In this document: piece by piece, positions 36,201 to 44,850 of the stretch
Position numbering within the stretch: position 1 is the stretch's first letter
How the letters are laid out: every line of letters starts with the position of its first letter
NCBI RefSeq assembly: GCF_007988805.1
Contig: NZ_BJUV01000015.1
Coordinates: forward strand, 27,020-91,019
DNA: 64,000 bases
Origin: Frigoribacterium faeni
GTDB taxonomy: Bacteria; Actinomycetota; Actinomycetes; Actinomycetales; Microbacteriaceae
Direction: 5' to 3'
Notes under the pieces: generated by a model
The model's database searches: none
What the model was told of the DNA's origin: nothing
What the model saw: the letters and a program-made list of their open reading frames with translations, nothing else
Made by a program: the position numbers and the translations under genes

Positions 36201-39184
36201 CCTTCACGCTCGACCTGCACGACAAGGGCAGCAAGCCGGCGCCCCTTCGCGAGCACCTGCGGACCTCTCTGGCGCAGCGCGCCTCCGCGGACTCCGAGGG
36301 CCTCGCCCGCGCGACGGACTCGATGGACTCCGCCCGCCGTCGCCTGGCCCGGTACACCGGCCAGGTCCACGAGGTCAACACGACCGGTCACAGCCTCTAC
36401 TCCGCCCACGTCGCCGAGCTGGTGCATGCCGAGGCGGCCTTCGAGCTCACCGTCCCCGAGCACTTCGCGGCCACCGCCTCCGCCGATGATCTGCATGCGG
36501 TGCGCACCGCGCTCCGCGAACTGGCCGACCACGCCGGTCGCGCCCGCCCCGCTGCCCGGCACGCCTGGAGCTTCGTCGACGTGACCGAGAGCGACACCGT
36601 CGACGAGGCGTCCCTTCTCGCCTCCGTCGCCGAACTCGACGACGCCCTCGACGCGGCGAGCGCCGACGAGGCGACGGCCGCCGTCCTGGAGACGGCCTCG
36701 ACGGTCGCCGAACTCCGCACGCTGGTGGGGACGCTCAACGGAGGCGGCGTGAGCCGATCTGTCCTGAAGGAGGCGCGCACGGCGAACTGGCGGACAGAGA
36801 CTCAGCGACTGCTCACCGAGCTCGAGGGTCTCACCCCGGCGTTCGGCGATGTGCTGACGGTCGTCGAGCCCGACATCCTGGCGCTCGACCTCGACCGCAT
36901 CGCGCATGAGGCGACGGTCGCGCACTCCTCCGGGTTCTTCGGACGCAAGAAGCGTCGACGAGCCGTGGCCGCCTCCTTCGCTCATGTCACCCGCCCGGGT
37001 GTGACCGTCGATCTCAAGTCGCTTCCGTCCTCGACGGCACGCTTCGTGGCCCTGCGCGACGCCGTCCGCAGTCTCGCCGCGCAGATCGATGCGGTCCCCG
37101 GGCTCGGTGTCTGGTCGGGCTGGAATCCCGTCCGCAAATCCGACCGCAGCCACGTCGGCGCTCAGGTCTCGTGGCTGCGGTGGCTGTCGTCCGTAACCGA
37201 TCCGGAGACGGGCGATGCGAGTGGGCGGGCGTTCCGCACCGCTCTGGAGAGCCTGACGGCCGAGAGGCAGGGCGCGGCTCCCGAATCCGCCACACGAGTG
37301 ACACGGCTGGCCGATGCGACCGAGGCGCTGAGGTCCGCGCCCGGGACGACGCCCGAGGCCTGGGCCTCCTGGTCCGGAGACGCTCCGTTCTTCGTCTCGT
37401 GGAAGGCGACTCGCACAGGGCGGGACCCTCTGCAGCCTGCGGGGGTCAGTCTCACGAACTGGATCAGATGGCGACGCGCCGTCGCACCGCTGCGGACTCA
37501 CGGGCTGCTCGAGGCCTACAACACCGTTCTCACGGGTGCTCTGCCCGCCGACGAGGCCCGCGACGCGTTCGAGCGCGGATTCGCGACGGCCAGCGCACAC
37601 GAACGCGCACGCTCGACTGGTCTGGACGAGTTCGACGCGCTCGGGCAGGAGCGGGCCATCGATCGCTACACCGACTCGGCCCGCGACATCCGAGACGAGC
37701 TTCCGCAGTCGATCCCCGCGCAGCTCCTCGGGCGGCGTGGCTTCGACCATCAGACGGCCAAGGGCCGCGCCGGCAAGTTCGTCGCCGAGGTCAACAAGAT
37801 GCGCGGCCGCATGAGCGTCCGCGACATCATGACGACCTACGGCGACCTCGTGGCCGAGATCACCCCGTGCGTCCTCGTCAGCCCGGACTCCGTCGCCCGG
37901 TTCTTCCCGGCGAAGGCCGACCTCTTCGACATCGTCGTCTTCGACGAGGCCTCGCAGGTCCGCGTGGCCGACGCCGTCGGGGCCATGGGGCGGGCCACCT
38001 CGGTGGTCGTGGTTGGCGACAGCAAGCAGATGCCTCCCACGTCGTTCGCGGAGGCCACCGTCGACGACGACGACACCGAGGCCCAGATCGAGGACGTCCT
38101 CGCCCGCGACGAGGAGTCGATCCTCGCGGAGTGCAAGCAGGCCCGGATCGAGAGCCGGTGGCTCTCGTGGCACTACCGCAGCCAGGACGAGTCCCTCATC
38201 GCCTTCAGCAACCGAAACTACTACGAGGACCGCCTGACGTCGTTCCCTGCTCCGGCCCATGGTTCCGTCGACGACGGCGTCGGCGGCCACGGGATCACCC
38301 TGCGTCGCGTCGACGGGAGGTTCCTCCGGTCCGGCCCCGCCAAGACCCTGCGGACGAACCAGGTCGAGGCCGACGCGATCGTGGCCGAGATCCGTCACCG
38401 GTTCGCCGTCGACCCGGCGGGCACGCCGTCGCTGGGCGTCGTCACGTTCAACGCCCAGCAGCGCACGCTCATCGAGTCGATGCTGCGCGACACGGGCGAC
38501 GAGCGGATCGTCGACGCGCTGGACGCCTCCACCGACGGACTGTTCGTCAAGAACCTCGAGAACGTGCAGGGGGACGAGCGCGACACCATCCTGTTCTCGA
38601 CGGCCTTCAGCGCGAACGACAAGGGCGTGCTGCCGCTGAACTTCGGCCCTCTGACGAACTTCGGCGGCGAGCGCCGTCTGAACGTGGCGATCACGCGAGC
38701 CCGCCGTCAGGTGATCCTGTTCTCGAGCTTCGACCCGGGTGATCTGCGGGCCGAAGAGACGACGTCGCGCGGCATCCGCGACCTCCGGGCGTACCTCGAG
38801 CTCGCGCAGCGGGGCGCGGAGAACGTCCTCTCGGCCGCCCGCACGACGACGAGGTCGGATCTCCACCGTGAGGATCTGGCCGAGGCGCTGCGGGGTCGCG
38901 GTCTCGAGGTCACGACCGACGTCGGGCTCTCGGACTTCAAGGTCGACCTCGCCGTCTCCGCGGCAGGGCACCCTGGTGCGCCGACGACGGCCGTCCTGCT
39001 CGACGGTCCGAGCTGGGCCCAGCGGGGCACGGTCGCCGATCGTGACGCACTGCCCGTGGAGGTGCTCGGCGGGTTGATGAAATGGCCTGCGGTCGAGCGC
39101 GTGTGGCTGCCCGAGTGGCTCGCTGATCGTGAGGGTGTGCTCGACAGGCTGGTCGCGGCCGTTCCTGGGCCGGCCGGCCGCTAG
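33281..39184 (+). CDS. HEPN / transglutaminase-like / DUF4011 SF1 helicase / REase multidomain protein
   Basis: This 1967-residue protein starts at GTG with GGGAGG five bases upstream. Residues 1-145 resemble the Swt1-type HEPN domain, with the RNase motif R-x4-H as RNDWAH (Arg100, His105). Residues about 150-243 are a Pro/Thr/Ala linker of PTP-type repeats. A transglutaminase-like domain follows, with GTCLDTT (Cys457) and GHAFLAYW (His483). Next come a DUF4011-like region (RWKNSLLDLSLRNRLINF) and a superfamily 1 helicase with Walker A GPPGTGKS (Lys932) and Walker B VVFDEASQ (Asp1555, Glu1556). The segment NLENVQGDERD and the last motif RLNVAITRARRQV belong to the same family. The final 100 residues look like the REase fold of MTES_1575-type domains (DFKVDLAV, then LLDGPSW). 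It probably acts in phage or foreign-nucleic-acid defence. Confidence 0.82.
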   Translation: MSTSITNHEYVGRAVTELARGLQPVVADALAPHLLAGMPWTTLLERRDEAGGRSGGVYTETDLQVILRTMTESLGALGRPFEALLGRAGTRLAGELREVRNDWAHNVAFDDADAYRAVDSAQRLLTICGATASADALSTLRRDLQVRMATTTPSATPTPAATTPDRPASLTLAPPPQTPPRLPTPPAVPASMPPAPAPAATTPAVPASTPPTPTPALTPPTPAPAPAAPASTPPARASSPVTVSISCAPVISYAMAHNGLTVISEVTLTSPTTTARGARLTVGIESAAGPIGAPTEYFVDLVAGSETLLPQLDIKVDPAVMLGIEEARPARVVVAVVHDDLELGRGTVDVLLLAANQWLARPTLMSLEMLAAHVQPNHPALESLVAEAADELARQTGSGALVGYQQGPERVDATVDAIMTAMRARSIRYSVPPASWSDDGQKVRTPHEVLVGRLGTCLDTTVTLAAALERVGIRPMLVVVEGHAFLAYWREETSLASPATTSAFALPNLVRTDYARVIETTMLTEDHAGVGLHDIRRLPLEQHLSGDLDRVVGITDVHQARTSRVYPLPARVTSEDGAVVVVDYQAVHSRPAAYVPELRTDDDGQTDAAPVPPRVQRWKNSLLDLSLRNRLINFADRARFPLHVAEEGLAEFEDYLNGGKAFELLPSDALPAVEVQRGVRWGRDLSSDDRADLFHTKHQLYTDASTEAYPRLLRALAYKAKTVLDETGANNLYISIGSLVWKVKDKTVRSPLILVPVTLRAKGKSGGYQVVLDDAGASTPNYCLLEKLRAEHGLRIPALADPAGDASGIDIQRVLTETRLAILESGIEANVEPTVDVAILQFAKFRLWKDLDDNWEALAGNDLVRHLIESPTEPFVDASTAAAQGVSEPARTDLDALLATLPVSADSSQAAAVAAATAGRTFVLEGPPGTGKSQTITNLLAKAITEGKKVLFVAEKRAALEVVQRRLAGVGLGPFTLDLHDKGSKPAPLREHLRTSLAQRASADSEGLARATDSMDSARRRLARYTGQVHEVNTTGHSLYSAHVAELVHAEAAFELTVPEHFAATASADDLHAVRTALRELADHAGRARPAARHAWSFVDVTESDTVDEASLLASVAELDDALDAASADEATAAVLETASTVAELRTLVGTLNGGGVSRSVLKEARTANWRTETQRLLTELEGLTPAFGDVLTVVEPDILALDLDRIAHEATVAHSSGFFGRKKRRRAVAASFAHVTRPGVTVDLKSLPSSTARFVALRDAVRSLAAQIDAVPGLGVWSGWNPVRKSDRSHVGAQVSWLRWLSSVTDPETGDASGRAFRTALESLTAERQGAAPESATRVTRLADATEALRSAPGTTPEAWASWSGDAPFFVSWKATRTGRDPLQPAGVSLTNWIRWRRAVAPLRTHGLLEAYNTVLTGALPADEARDAFERGFATASAHERARSTGLDEFDALGQERAIDRYTDSARDIRDELPQSIPAQLLGRRGFDHQTAKGRAGKFVAEVNKMRGRMSVRDIMTTYGDLVAEITPCVLVSPDSVARFFPAKADLFDIVVFDEASQVRVADAVGAMGRATSVVVVGDSKQMPPTSFAEATVDDDDTEAQIEDVLARDEESILAECKQARIESRWLSWHYRSQDESLIAFSNRNYYEDRLTSFPAPAHGSVDDGVGGHGITLRRVDGRFLRSGPAKTLRTNQVEADAIVAEIRHRFAVDPAGTPSLGVVTFNAQQRTLIESMLRDTGDERIVDALDASTDGLFVKNLENVQGDERDTILFSTAFSANDKGVLPLNFGPLTNFGGERRLNVAITRARRQVILFSSFDPGDLRAEETTSRGIRDLRAYLELAQRGAENVLSAARTTTRSDLHREDLAEALRGRGLEVTTDVGLSDFKVDLAVSAAGHPGAPTTAVLLDGPSWAQRGTVADRDALPVEVLGGLMKWPAVERVWLPEWLADREGVLDRLVAAVPGPAGR

Positions 39185-39314
39185 GCAGAGCGCTCGGCAC
39201 CTGCCGTCGGCCCCAGAACGGGGTCGCCGACACGGGTGACTGCGGGCCATGCGTATGTGAGCATGGATCAAGGATTGTGCTCGGCGTATGCGCAGTCGGA
39301 TCAGGAGAACGAAC

Positions 39315-40598
39315 GTGGTGCACAACGGCTATGCGGTCATCGATTTCGAGACGACCGGGCTCTCACCTCAGCACCACCATCGGATCATCGAGGTCGGCAT
39401 CGTCCACGTCGCTCCCGACGGCACGATCGAAGGTTCGTACGAGACTGTGATCAACCCGTCGCGCGACCTAGGTCCGACGCACATTCACCAGCTGCGTGGT
39501 GCGGACGTCAAAGACGCCCCTCCCTTCGCCGACATCGCGCCGCAGCTCGTCGAGCACCTCCGCGGTCGGGTGCTCGTCGCGCACAACGCCCGCTTCGAGA
39601 CGACCTTCCTGCGTCACGAGCTCGGCAAGCTCGGCGTGACATCTCCCATCACCGACGACGGCGCGCTCTGCACCATGAAGCTCGCGACCACGTATCTGCC
39701 GGGTTCGGGGCGCAAGCTGGCGGACTGCTGCGCCGCGTTCGACATCCCGTTGGTCGACGCCCACGAGGCTCTGGCCGATGCGCGTGCTACGGCGCACCTC
39801 CTCAGCGCGTACCTCGAGGCGGGCCGCGATCAGCGCGCCTGGTGGGCGCAGTGGGGCGACTTCGCCGCGCAGGCTCCCTGGCCGGTGCTCACGACGGGGT
39901 CGTCCGCTCCGTGGATGTCCCGTCGTCGCGGAGTCGGCGTCGACGCTCCGGCTCTCGTGCGCGCGGGTCAGCCCAGCGCATCGCTGGTCGGCGAAACGAA
40001 GTCGTTCCTCGATCGGACCACCGACCGTCTGCGTCCGATCGCAGGAACGGGTCGAGAGCTCGACTACGTGGCCGTGCTCGACCGGGCGTTGTCCGACGGC
40101 TTCCTGTCGGTGTCCGAGAGCGAAGAGCTGCGGAGCGTCGCCGAGGCCATCGGCGTCACCCCGACCCGTCGTGTCGAGCTCCACCACGAGTACTTCGACG
40201 GGATCGTCGATGCGGCGTGGGCGGACGGCGTGCTCACCTCGGCCGAGAAGGCCGACATCGAGGCCGTGGCCATCATGCTCGACATCGCCGCCGGGCCGCG
40301 CCGCGCAGCACTCGAGTCGCGCGCGGCCACAGCGATCGTCGCTGAGACGGCACCCATGACACGTCTGGCACCCGGCGATCTGGTCGTGCTCACCGGCGAG
40401 ATGTCCGAACCCCGCGATCGCATCGAGGCACTTCTGATCGCGCTGGGGGTCGTCGTGAAGGCCGGCATCACGAAGAAGACGTCCCTCCTCGTGGCCGCCG
40501 ACCCCGACAGCCTCTCCGGCAAATCCCAGAAGGCCCGCCAGTACGGCATCCCGATCGTCGGCGAGGCCGAGCTGCGCGCCTTGCTGCGAACGCCCTGA
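39315..40598 (+). CDS. DEDDh 3'-5' exonuclease with TerB-like middle and BRCT domain
   Basis: This 427-residue protein begins with a DnaQ-type exonuclease: VIDFETTGL (Asp and Glu of Exo I), VLVAHNARFE (Exo II Asp replaced by the usual NARFE form) and HEALADARAT (Exo III His/Asp). Residues about 240-330 look like a helical TerB-like domain (ALSDGFLSVSESEELRSVA and AWADGVLTSAEKADIEA). The last 80 residues are a BRCT domain (GDLVVLTGEMSEPRDRIEA and KTSLLVAADPDSLSGKSQKA). GTG at 39315 is preferred over ATG at 39288 because GGAG lies seven bases upstream. It follows the helicase gene by 130 bp in the same direction and may work with it. Confidence 0.82.
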   Translation: MVHNGYAVIDFETTGLSPQHHHRIIEVGIVHVAPDGTIEGSYETVINPSRDLGPTHIHQLRGADVKDAPPFADIAPQLVEHLRGRVLVAHNARFETTFLRHELGKLGVTSPITDDGALCTMKLATTYLPGSGRKLADCCAAFDIPLVDAHEALADARATAHLLSAYLEAGRDQRAWWAQWGDFAAQAPWPVLTTGSSAPWMSRRRGVGVDAPALVRAGQPSASLVGETKSFLDRTTDRLRPIAGTGRELDYVAVLDRALSDGFLSVSESEELRSVAEAIGVTPTRRVELHHEYFDGIVDAAWADGVLTSAEKADIEAVAIMLDIAAGPRRAALESRAATAIVAETAPMTRLAPGDLVVLTGEMSEPRDRIEALLIALGVVVKAGITKKTSLLVAADPDSLSGKSQKARQYGIPIVGEAELRALLRTP

Positions 40599-40714
40599 CG
40601 ATCGCCAGATCTCGGGCACCCCGGCCGGGCATCTCCGATGTCGGGCGTTCTGGATACGCTCGCACTCAGACCGCAGATCAGAAGACCAGGGGGGTTGCGA
40701 TCACGGATTCGCGC

Positions 40715-41692
40715 ATGCCGGAAAAGGCTAAAGACAACGTGGTGAAGGCCGTCGGGAACCTCGCCAGGTTCGCCCGAGAGTCGTCGGCGAAGGTCGCCGA
40801 GCAAGCAGCCGACGTCAAGGAGGCTGCCGCGGACACCGTCGAGAGGTTCGCCACGAAGAAGGCGGACCCGTATACGGAGGCGATAGCCGACTACAACGAC
40901 GCCTTCACGTCGATGAGTGAGAAGGGCGTCGCTCTCCTCGGTCAACGTGATCGGTCGACCGACCTGATCGGTTTCATTGAGCTCCTGGTGAACAGCGTGG
41001 CGAACACGCCCAAGTCGTTCGATGCGGACTTCGAGCAGATCGCCGCGGCCAGGTCGGAGTTCCTCGACGCCGAGGAGTTCGCGCGGAGGGATCTCGATGC
41101 CGCTCGCAGATCAGCCCTGGGCGTCGGGGCCGGTCTAACGACGGGCGCAGCCATCGCCAGCCTCGCCCCGACCGCAGCACTCTGGGTCGCGACCACGTTC
41201 GGTGCTGCGTCGACGGGCACGGCGATCTCCACCCTCTCCGGAGTCGCGGCGACCAACGCCGCACTCGCCTGGCTGGGCGGGGGCACACTCGCCGCCGGAG
41301 GAGGAGGCGCGGCCGCAGGGGGTGCCTTACTCGCACTCGCAGGGCCGGTCGGCTGGACGATCGCGGGTGCAGGACTCCTCGCGTCCATCGCTCTCTTCAC
41401 GAAGAAGAAGCTCGAGAACCGAGAAGCGCTGGAAGAGGCTCTGACCGCGGTGAAGGCGAACACGGCGATGGTGAGGGGAATGGACGCCGAGATCGGCGAT
41501 CTCCTCACGAGGACGACATCGATCCGTGCTTCGTTGGCCAAGACCTACGGTGAGGCCTTGTCGACCTACGGCCGCGACTACCTCTCTCTGACATCGCCCG
41601 AGCAAAGCCAGCTCATCGCACTGGTGAACAACACGAAGAGCTGTGCGGCTCTGTTGGGCACGCGACTGGAGCGGAGCGTCGACGGTGCGTGA
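40715..41692 (+). CDS. Membrane protein with glycine-zipper region, uncharacterised
   Basis: This 325-residue protein has an N-terminal helical, Lys/Ala-rich region, then a long Gly/Ala-rich hydrophobic stretch (about residues 140-228, including GGGTLAAGGGGAAAGGALLA). A charged helix and a soluble C-terminus follow. The segment STGTAISTLSGVAATNAAL recurs in many bacterial proteins of unknown role. No good ribosome-binding site precedes the ATG; an AGGGGGG run about 20 bases upstream would fit a start near 40700, where only ATC is in frame. The next gene overlaps its end. Confidence 0.68.
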   Translation: MPEKAKDNVVKAVGNLARFARESSAKVAEQAADVKEAAADTVERFATKKADPYTEAIADYNDAFTSMSEKGVALLGQRDRSTDLIGFIELLVNSVANTPKSFDADFEQIAAARSEFLDAEEFARRDLDAARRSALGVGAGLTTGAAIASLAPTAALWVATTFGAASTGTAISTLSGVAATNAALAWLGGGTLAAGGGGAAAGGALLALAGPVGWTIAGAGLLASIALFTKKKLENREALEEALTAVKANTAMVRGMDAEIGDLLTRTTSIRASLAKTYGEALSTYGRDYLSLTSPEQSQLIALVNNTKSCAALLGTRLERSVDGA

Positions 41693-43145
41693 CGTCTCCG
41701 ACGTCGCCAGCAGCAATCAGGAGCAGGCAGTCGCTGCCTGGATCGGGCATCTCAACCAGTTGCGACTCGACACCTTGTTCAGCCGACTGGCGGCGCAGGA
41801 TGAGCACCTGGGCGACGCACTCTCGAGCATCGACTCCGCGATCAGGAAGATCGATCTCGAGGTCGTCAGCAGGAATCGCGGTGGGGTGAAGGGAATGCAC
41901 GGCTTCATCGCCGAGGTGGCCGAAGTCGGGATCGGGAATGCGCGACGTCTAGTCGTCGGCGACGGCGCGGCGTTCGAATGGGTAAACGACAACGGACCGG
42001 TCGACCTGCTGCGGGAGGGCATCGAGATACAGCAGAAGTTCGTCGCGGCCGGCGGTCGTCTCGGGCTCGGCGCCATCACCGATCACCTGACGAGATACCC
42101 CGACTTCGTCGAGAACGGGGGCAGATATCAGATCCCGCGGGATCACTACGAAGTGATCCGGGACCTCCATGCCATGAGCGCTGAGGATGCGGGAACACTC
42201 CTGTCCCGGACCGGTGAGGGCCCGTCGTTCAAGGATTGGAGTCGCGTCCAAGCGTTCTTCGACACAGGGGATGTCGGCCTCGGTTCGTTGGAACCCTCCC
42301 GACTCGACTACGACCAGGTTCAGAGGAGTGCCTTCGGAGAGACCCTCGACGCCGAGAAAGAGGCGTTGCAGTCGACGGACGAGAACATTCGCGACGACCT
42401 GCGGAACGACAGCCGCCCGGGTCTCCAAGAGGGGCTTCAGGTCACCCTCCTCAGTGCCGCCTTCGAGGGTGGAGCCGCACTCGTGATGGCGATCGTCCAG
42501 AAGGTCCGCGGCGGCATGAAGCTCCGGGATTTCACGCGCGACGACTGGACGGATATCGCGGGCACCGCAGGTCACGGCTTCGTTAAGGGAGGCGTGCGGG
42601 GAGTCACCATCTACTCGCTGACGAACTTCACTGCGACTTCGGCGGCGGTGGCCAGCTCGGTCGTCACGAGCGCGTTCAGCATCGCACAACAGGCGAGCAA
42701 GCTCCGTCGAGGCGAGATGACGGAGATGGAGTTCATCGAGAACGCCGAGTTGGTCTGCCTCGATGCCGCAGTGAGCGCACTGTCGTCACTCGTCGGTCAG
42801 GCCTTCATCCCCGTGCCCGTCCTCGGGGCTGTCATCGGGAATACGGTCGGGACCGTCATGTACCAGGCGACCCGTGCCTCACTGTCTCGGAGGGAGAGAG
42901 ACCTCATCGAGGGTTACTTGCGCATCCAGCGAGAGCTCGGCGACGAACTCAGCGCCGAGTACGACCAGCTGATCGAGACGCTCAACGTCAGCCTGTCCGA
43001 CTACCTCGAGGTGCTCGAGCGCGCCTTCTCCCCTGACGTCGTGGTCGCCGCCCTGGGGTCGGTCGAACTCGCGATGAAGATGGGGGTGGACGAAGCGGAG
43101 GTGCTCGACACCGAGGAGAAAGCCATGACCTTCTTCCTCGGCTGA
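41685..43145 (+). CDS. Membrane-associated protein, uncharacterised, coupled to the preceding gene
   Basis: This 486-residue protein has an N-terminal 250 residues that are soluble and mostly helical. Residues about 258-400 contain several hydrophobic stretches (LLSAAFEGGAALVMAIVQKV and FIPVPVLGAVIGNTVGTVMY) interrupted by charged helices. The C-terminus is charged and coiled. GTG at 41685 overlaps the preceding stop by eight bases, so the two proteins are probably made in fixed ratio. An upstream in-frame GTG (41643) would give 14 more residues. No family is recognised; a two-component membrane effector is one guess. Confidence 0.68.
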   Translation: MRDVSDVASSNQEQAVAAWIGHLNQLRLDTLFSRLAAQDEHLGDALSSIDSAIRKIDLEVVSRNRGGVKGMHGFIAEVAEVGIGNARRLVVGDGAAFEWVNDNGPVDLLREGIEIQQKFVAAGGRLGLGAITDHLTRYPDFVENGGRYQIPRDHYEVIRDLHAMSAEDAGTLLSRTGEGPSFKDWSRVQAFFDTGDVGLGSLEPSRLDYDQVQRSAFGETLDAEKEALQSTDENIRDDLRNDSRPGLQEGLQVTLLSAAFEGGAALVMAIVQKVRGGMKLRDFTRDDWTDIAGTAGHGFVKGGVRGVTIYSLTNFTATSAAVASSVVTSAFSIAQQASKLRRGEMTEMEFIENAELVCLDAAVSALSSLVGQAFIPVPVLGAVIGNTVGTVMYQATRASLSRRERDLIEGYLRIQRELGDELSAEYDQLIETLNVSLSDYLEVLERAFSPDVVVAALGSVELAMKMGVDEAEVLDTEEKAMTFFLG

Positions 43146-43193
43146 GGACACCGCTCACCGACCCGCGCCATCCCCTGACACGGCGATGAGTGT

Positions 43194-43913
43194 CTAGCTC
43201 GCCACCACGCTTACCATCCCCGTCGCCAGGATCGTCAGCACCGTCGTCCACAGGACGATGGCGACGGCCTGCCAGAGCATGACCCAGTTCTTGGGGACTC
43301 CGCTGCCGACGAGGGTCGCGGCGGTGAACATGGTTGGGAGGGCGAGCGGGGCGAGGAGGCTCGCTCCCGGGACGCCGAACCTCACCAGCCAGCGCTTCAG
43401 ACGTTTCTGGCCCTTTTTCTCGGGCTTGGGCTCGAACGTCGCTTCGGGCACCACGACCGTCGCCGTACCCGCTACACCGGCCGAGCGAGCTGTGCCCGCC
43501 CAACGAGCCGCACCGGCCGAGCCCGACCAACCGCCCGAACCCGACGCGCCGGCCTGACCGGACGTTCCCACCCCGGCCGACCCGCTCCTCCTGCGCCTCC
43601 CGACGACCCCCTCCCGCACCCGCGACCCGACGAACACCACCGCCGCGACACACAGCAGGTTCCCGACGATGCCCGCGAGCGCCGCCACCACCGGGTTCAT
43701 CCCGCCGACCACCCCCAGCACGGCCGACCCCTCCCCCTCGATGAACGGCACCGCCCCGGCCAGCATGATCACGAGCGGCTGCAGGATCTCGGGCACCTGG
43801 CCCACCAGTTCCTGGAACCAGCCGAACGGGCCTCCCGGCAAAGCACCCGACTCACCCGCCGCACCTGGCAATGCGAAGGACGTAGTGGACGGTGCAGTGA
43901 ACCTGATGGACAT
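43194..43913 (-). CDS. Small multidrug export family protein (PF06695-like)
   Basis: This 239-residue membrane protein matches the family in FIEGEGSAVLGVVGGMNP near the N-terminus and GVPGASLLAPLALPTMFTAA near the C-terminus. A Ser/Gly/Ala/Arg-rich insert of about 60 residues between the membrane halves (around residues 85-140) is longer than usual. A strong GAAGGAGAT site lies six bases before the ATG. Despite its family name, transport activity is unproven. Confidence 0.82.
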   Translation of the reverse strand: MSIRFTAPSTTSFALPGAAGESGALPGGPFGWFQELVGQVPEILQPLVIMLAGAVPFIEGEGSAVLGVVGGMNPVVAALAGIVGNLLCVAAVVFVGSRVREGVVGRRRRSGSAGVGTSGQAGASGSGGWSGSAGAARWAGTARSAGVAGTATVVVPEATFEPKPEKKGQKRLKRWLVRFGVPGASLLAPLALPTMFTAATLVGSGVPKNWVMLWQAVAIVLWTTVLTILATGMVSVVAS

Positions 43914-44145
43914 GATGATCTCCTTCGATTGGTGTCGCTGAAGCGGACAGGCGCGCCGAACACCGGCGCGAGAGAAGCGGTAGACACCGAGCGCTCGAGC
44001 GGTCGAGCACGGCGAAACGGAACGTGCCGAGCGTTCTAGCCGAGTCGGCGGATCCGGCAGATGCGGCGGGTGGGCGTCATCCGCGGCGGGTCAGCCCTGA
44101 CCCGCCACCCACGACGAGAACCCGCCCCGCCCGCAAGAACGCACC

Positions 44146-44850
44146 TCACGAGCCCTCGGCCGCCGGCAATCCGATTGTCACGAACAGCGTCGTCGACAGC
44201 ATCGCGGCCGCCGCCGCAGCGATCGCGTCTCCCGCGACCCGCGCGCCCCACTCCCCGTGCTGCAGCGCCCGACCCCGCGTGTACACGTCCCCCGACCACG
44301 GGATCTCACGATGCATCGCCGGCAGCGACCCGCTGGCCGAGACGCGAGCGGCGAGCGCCGCCTCCCGCACCGACGGCTCCGCGCCGTCCACCAGCACGCG
44401 CCTCAAGGACGCGACGAGCTCGCTCCTCCGCCCCGTGCCTCCTTCGACGAGCCGCGACCCCGGGATGAACCCGAACCTCTTGGTCGCCTCGCGCTGCAAC
44501 GCACCACGCTGCACCAGTCGTTCGATCGTCGGCGCCCGCAGTCCGGGCCCGATCTCGAGCACCAGCGAGTACGCGTCGGTGGGCTTCCTTTCGATCCGCT
44601 GCCAGGTGCCGCGCAGCAGCGGATCGGTCGGCGCCGGCAGGTCCGTCACACGCACCTGCCGCCCACGCAGCGTCGTCGTGCGGTCGATGTCGACCCGACC
44701 CGCCAGCGTGAGCTCGGTCAGCACCGCCCCGGCCAGCACGTGGAACAGCGGCGAGCCCTCGCTGCGGATCGAGCCCGACGGCGGGTCGAACAGCACGAGC
44801 AGGAGGTCCTCGGCCAGCGACGGAGCCGCCGTGGTGATCGCATCGGTCAT
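44146..44850 (-). CDS. GPP34 (GOLPH3/VPS74-like) family protein
   Basis: This 234-residue protein matches bacterial GPP34 proteins: LAEDLLLVLFDPPSG at the start, FHVLAGAVLTELTLAGRV next, and LVQRGALQREATKRFGF in the middle. Eukaryotic relatives bind phosphatidylinositol-4-phosphate at the Golgi; the bacterial role is unknown. A Met/Ala-rich hydrophobic C-terminal segment may touch membrane. ATG at 44850 overlaps the merR stop (ATGA). Confidence 0.85.
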   Translation of the reverse strand: MTDAITTAAPSLAEDLLLVLFDPPSGSIRSEGSPLFHVLAGAVLTELTLAGRVDIDRTTTLRGRQVRVTDLPAPTDPLLRGTWQRIERKPTDAYSLVLEIGPGLRAPTIERLVQRGALQREATKRFGFIPGSRLVEGGTGRRSELVASLRRVLVDGAEPSVREAALAARVSASGSLPAMHREIPWSGDVYTRGRALQHGEWGARVAGDAIAAAAAAMLSTTLFVTIGLPAAEGS

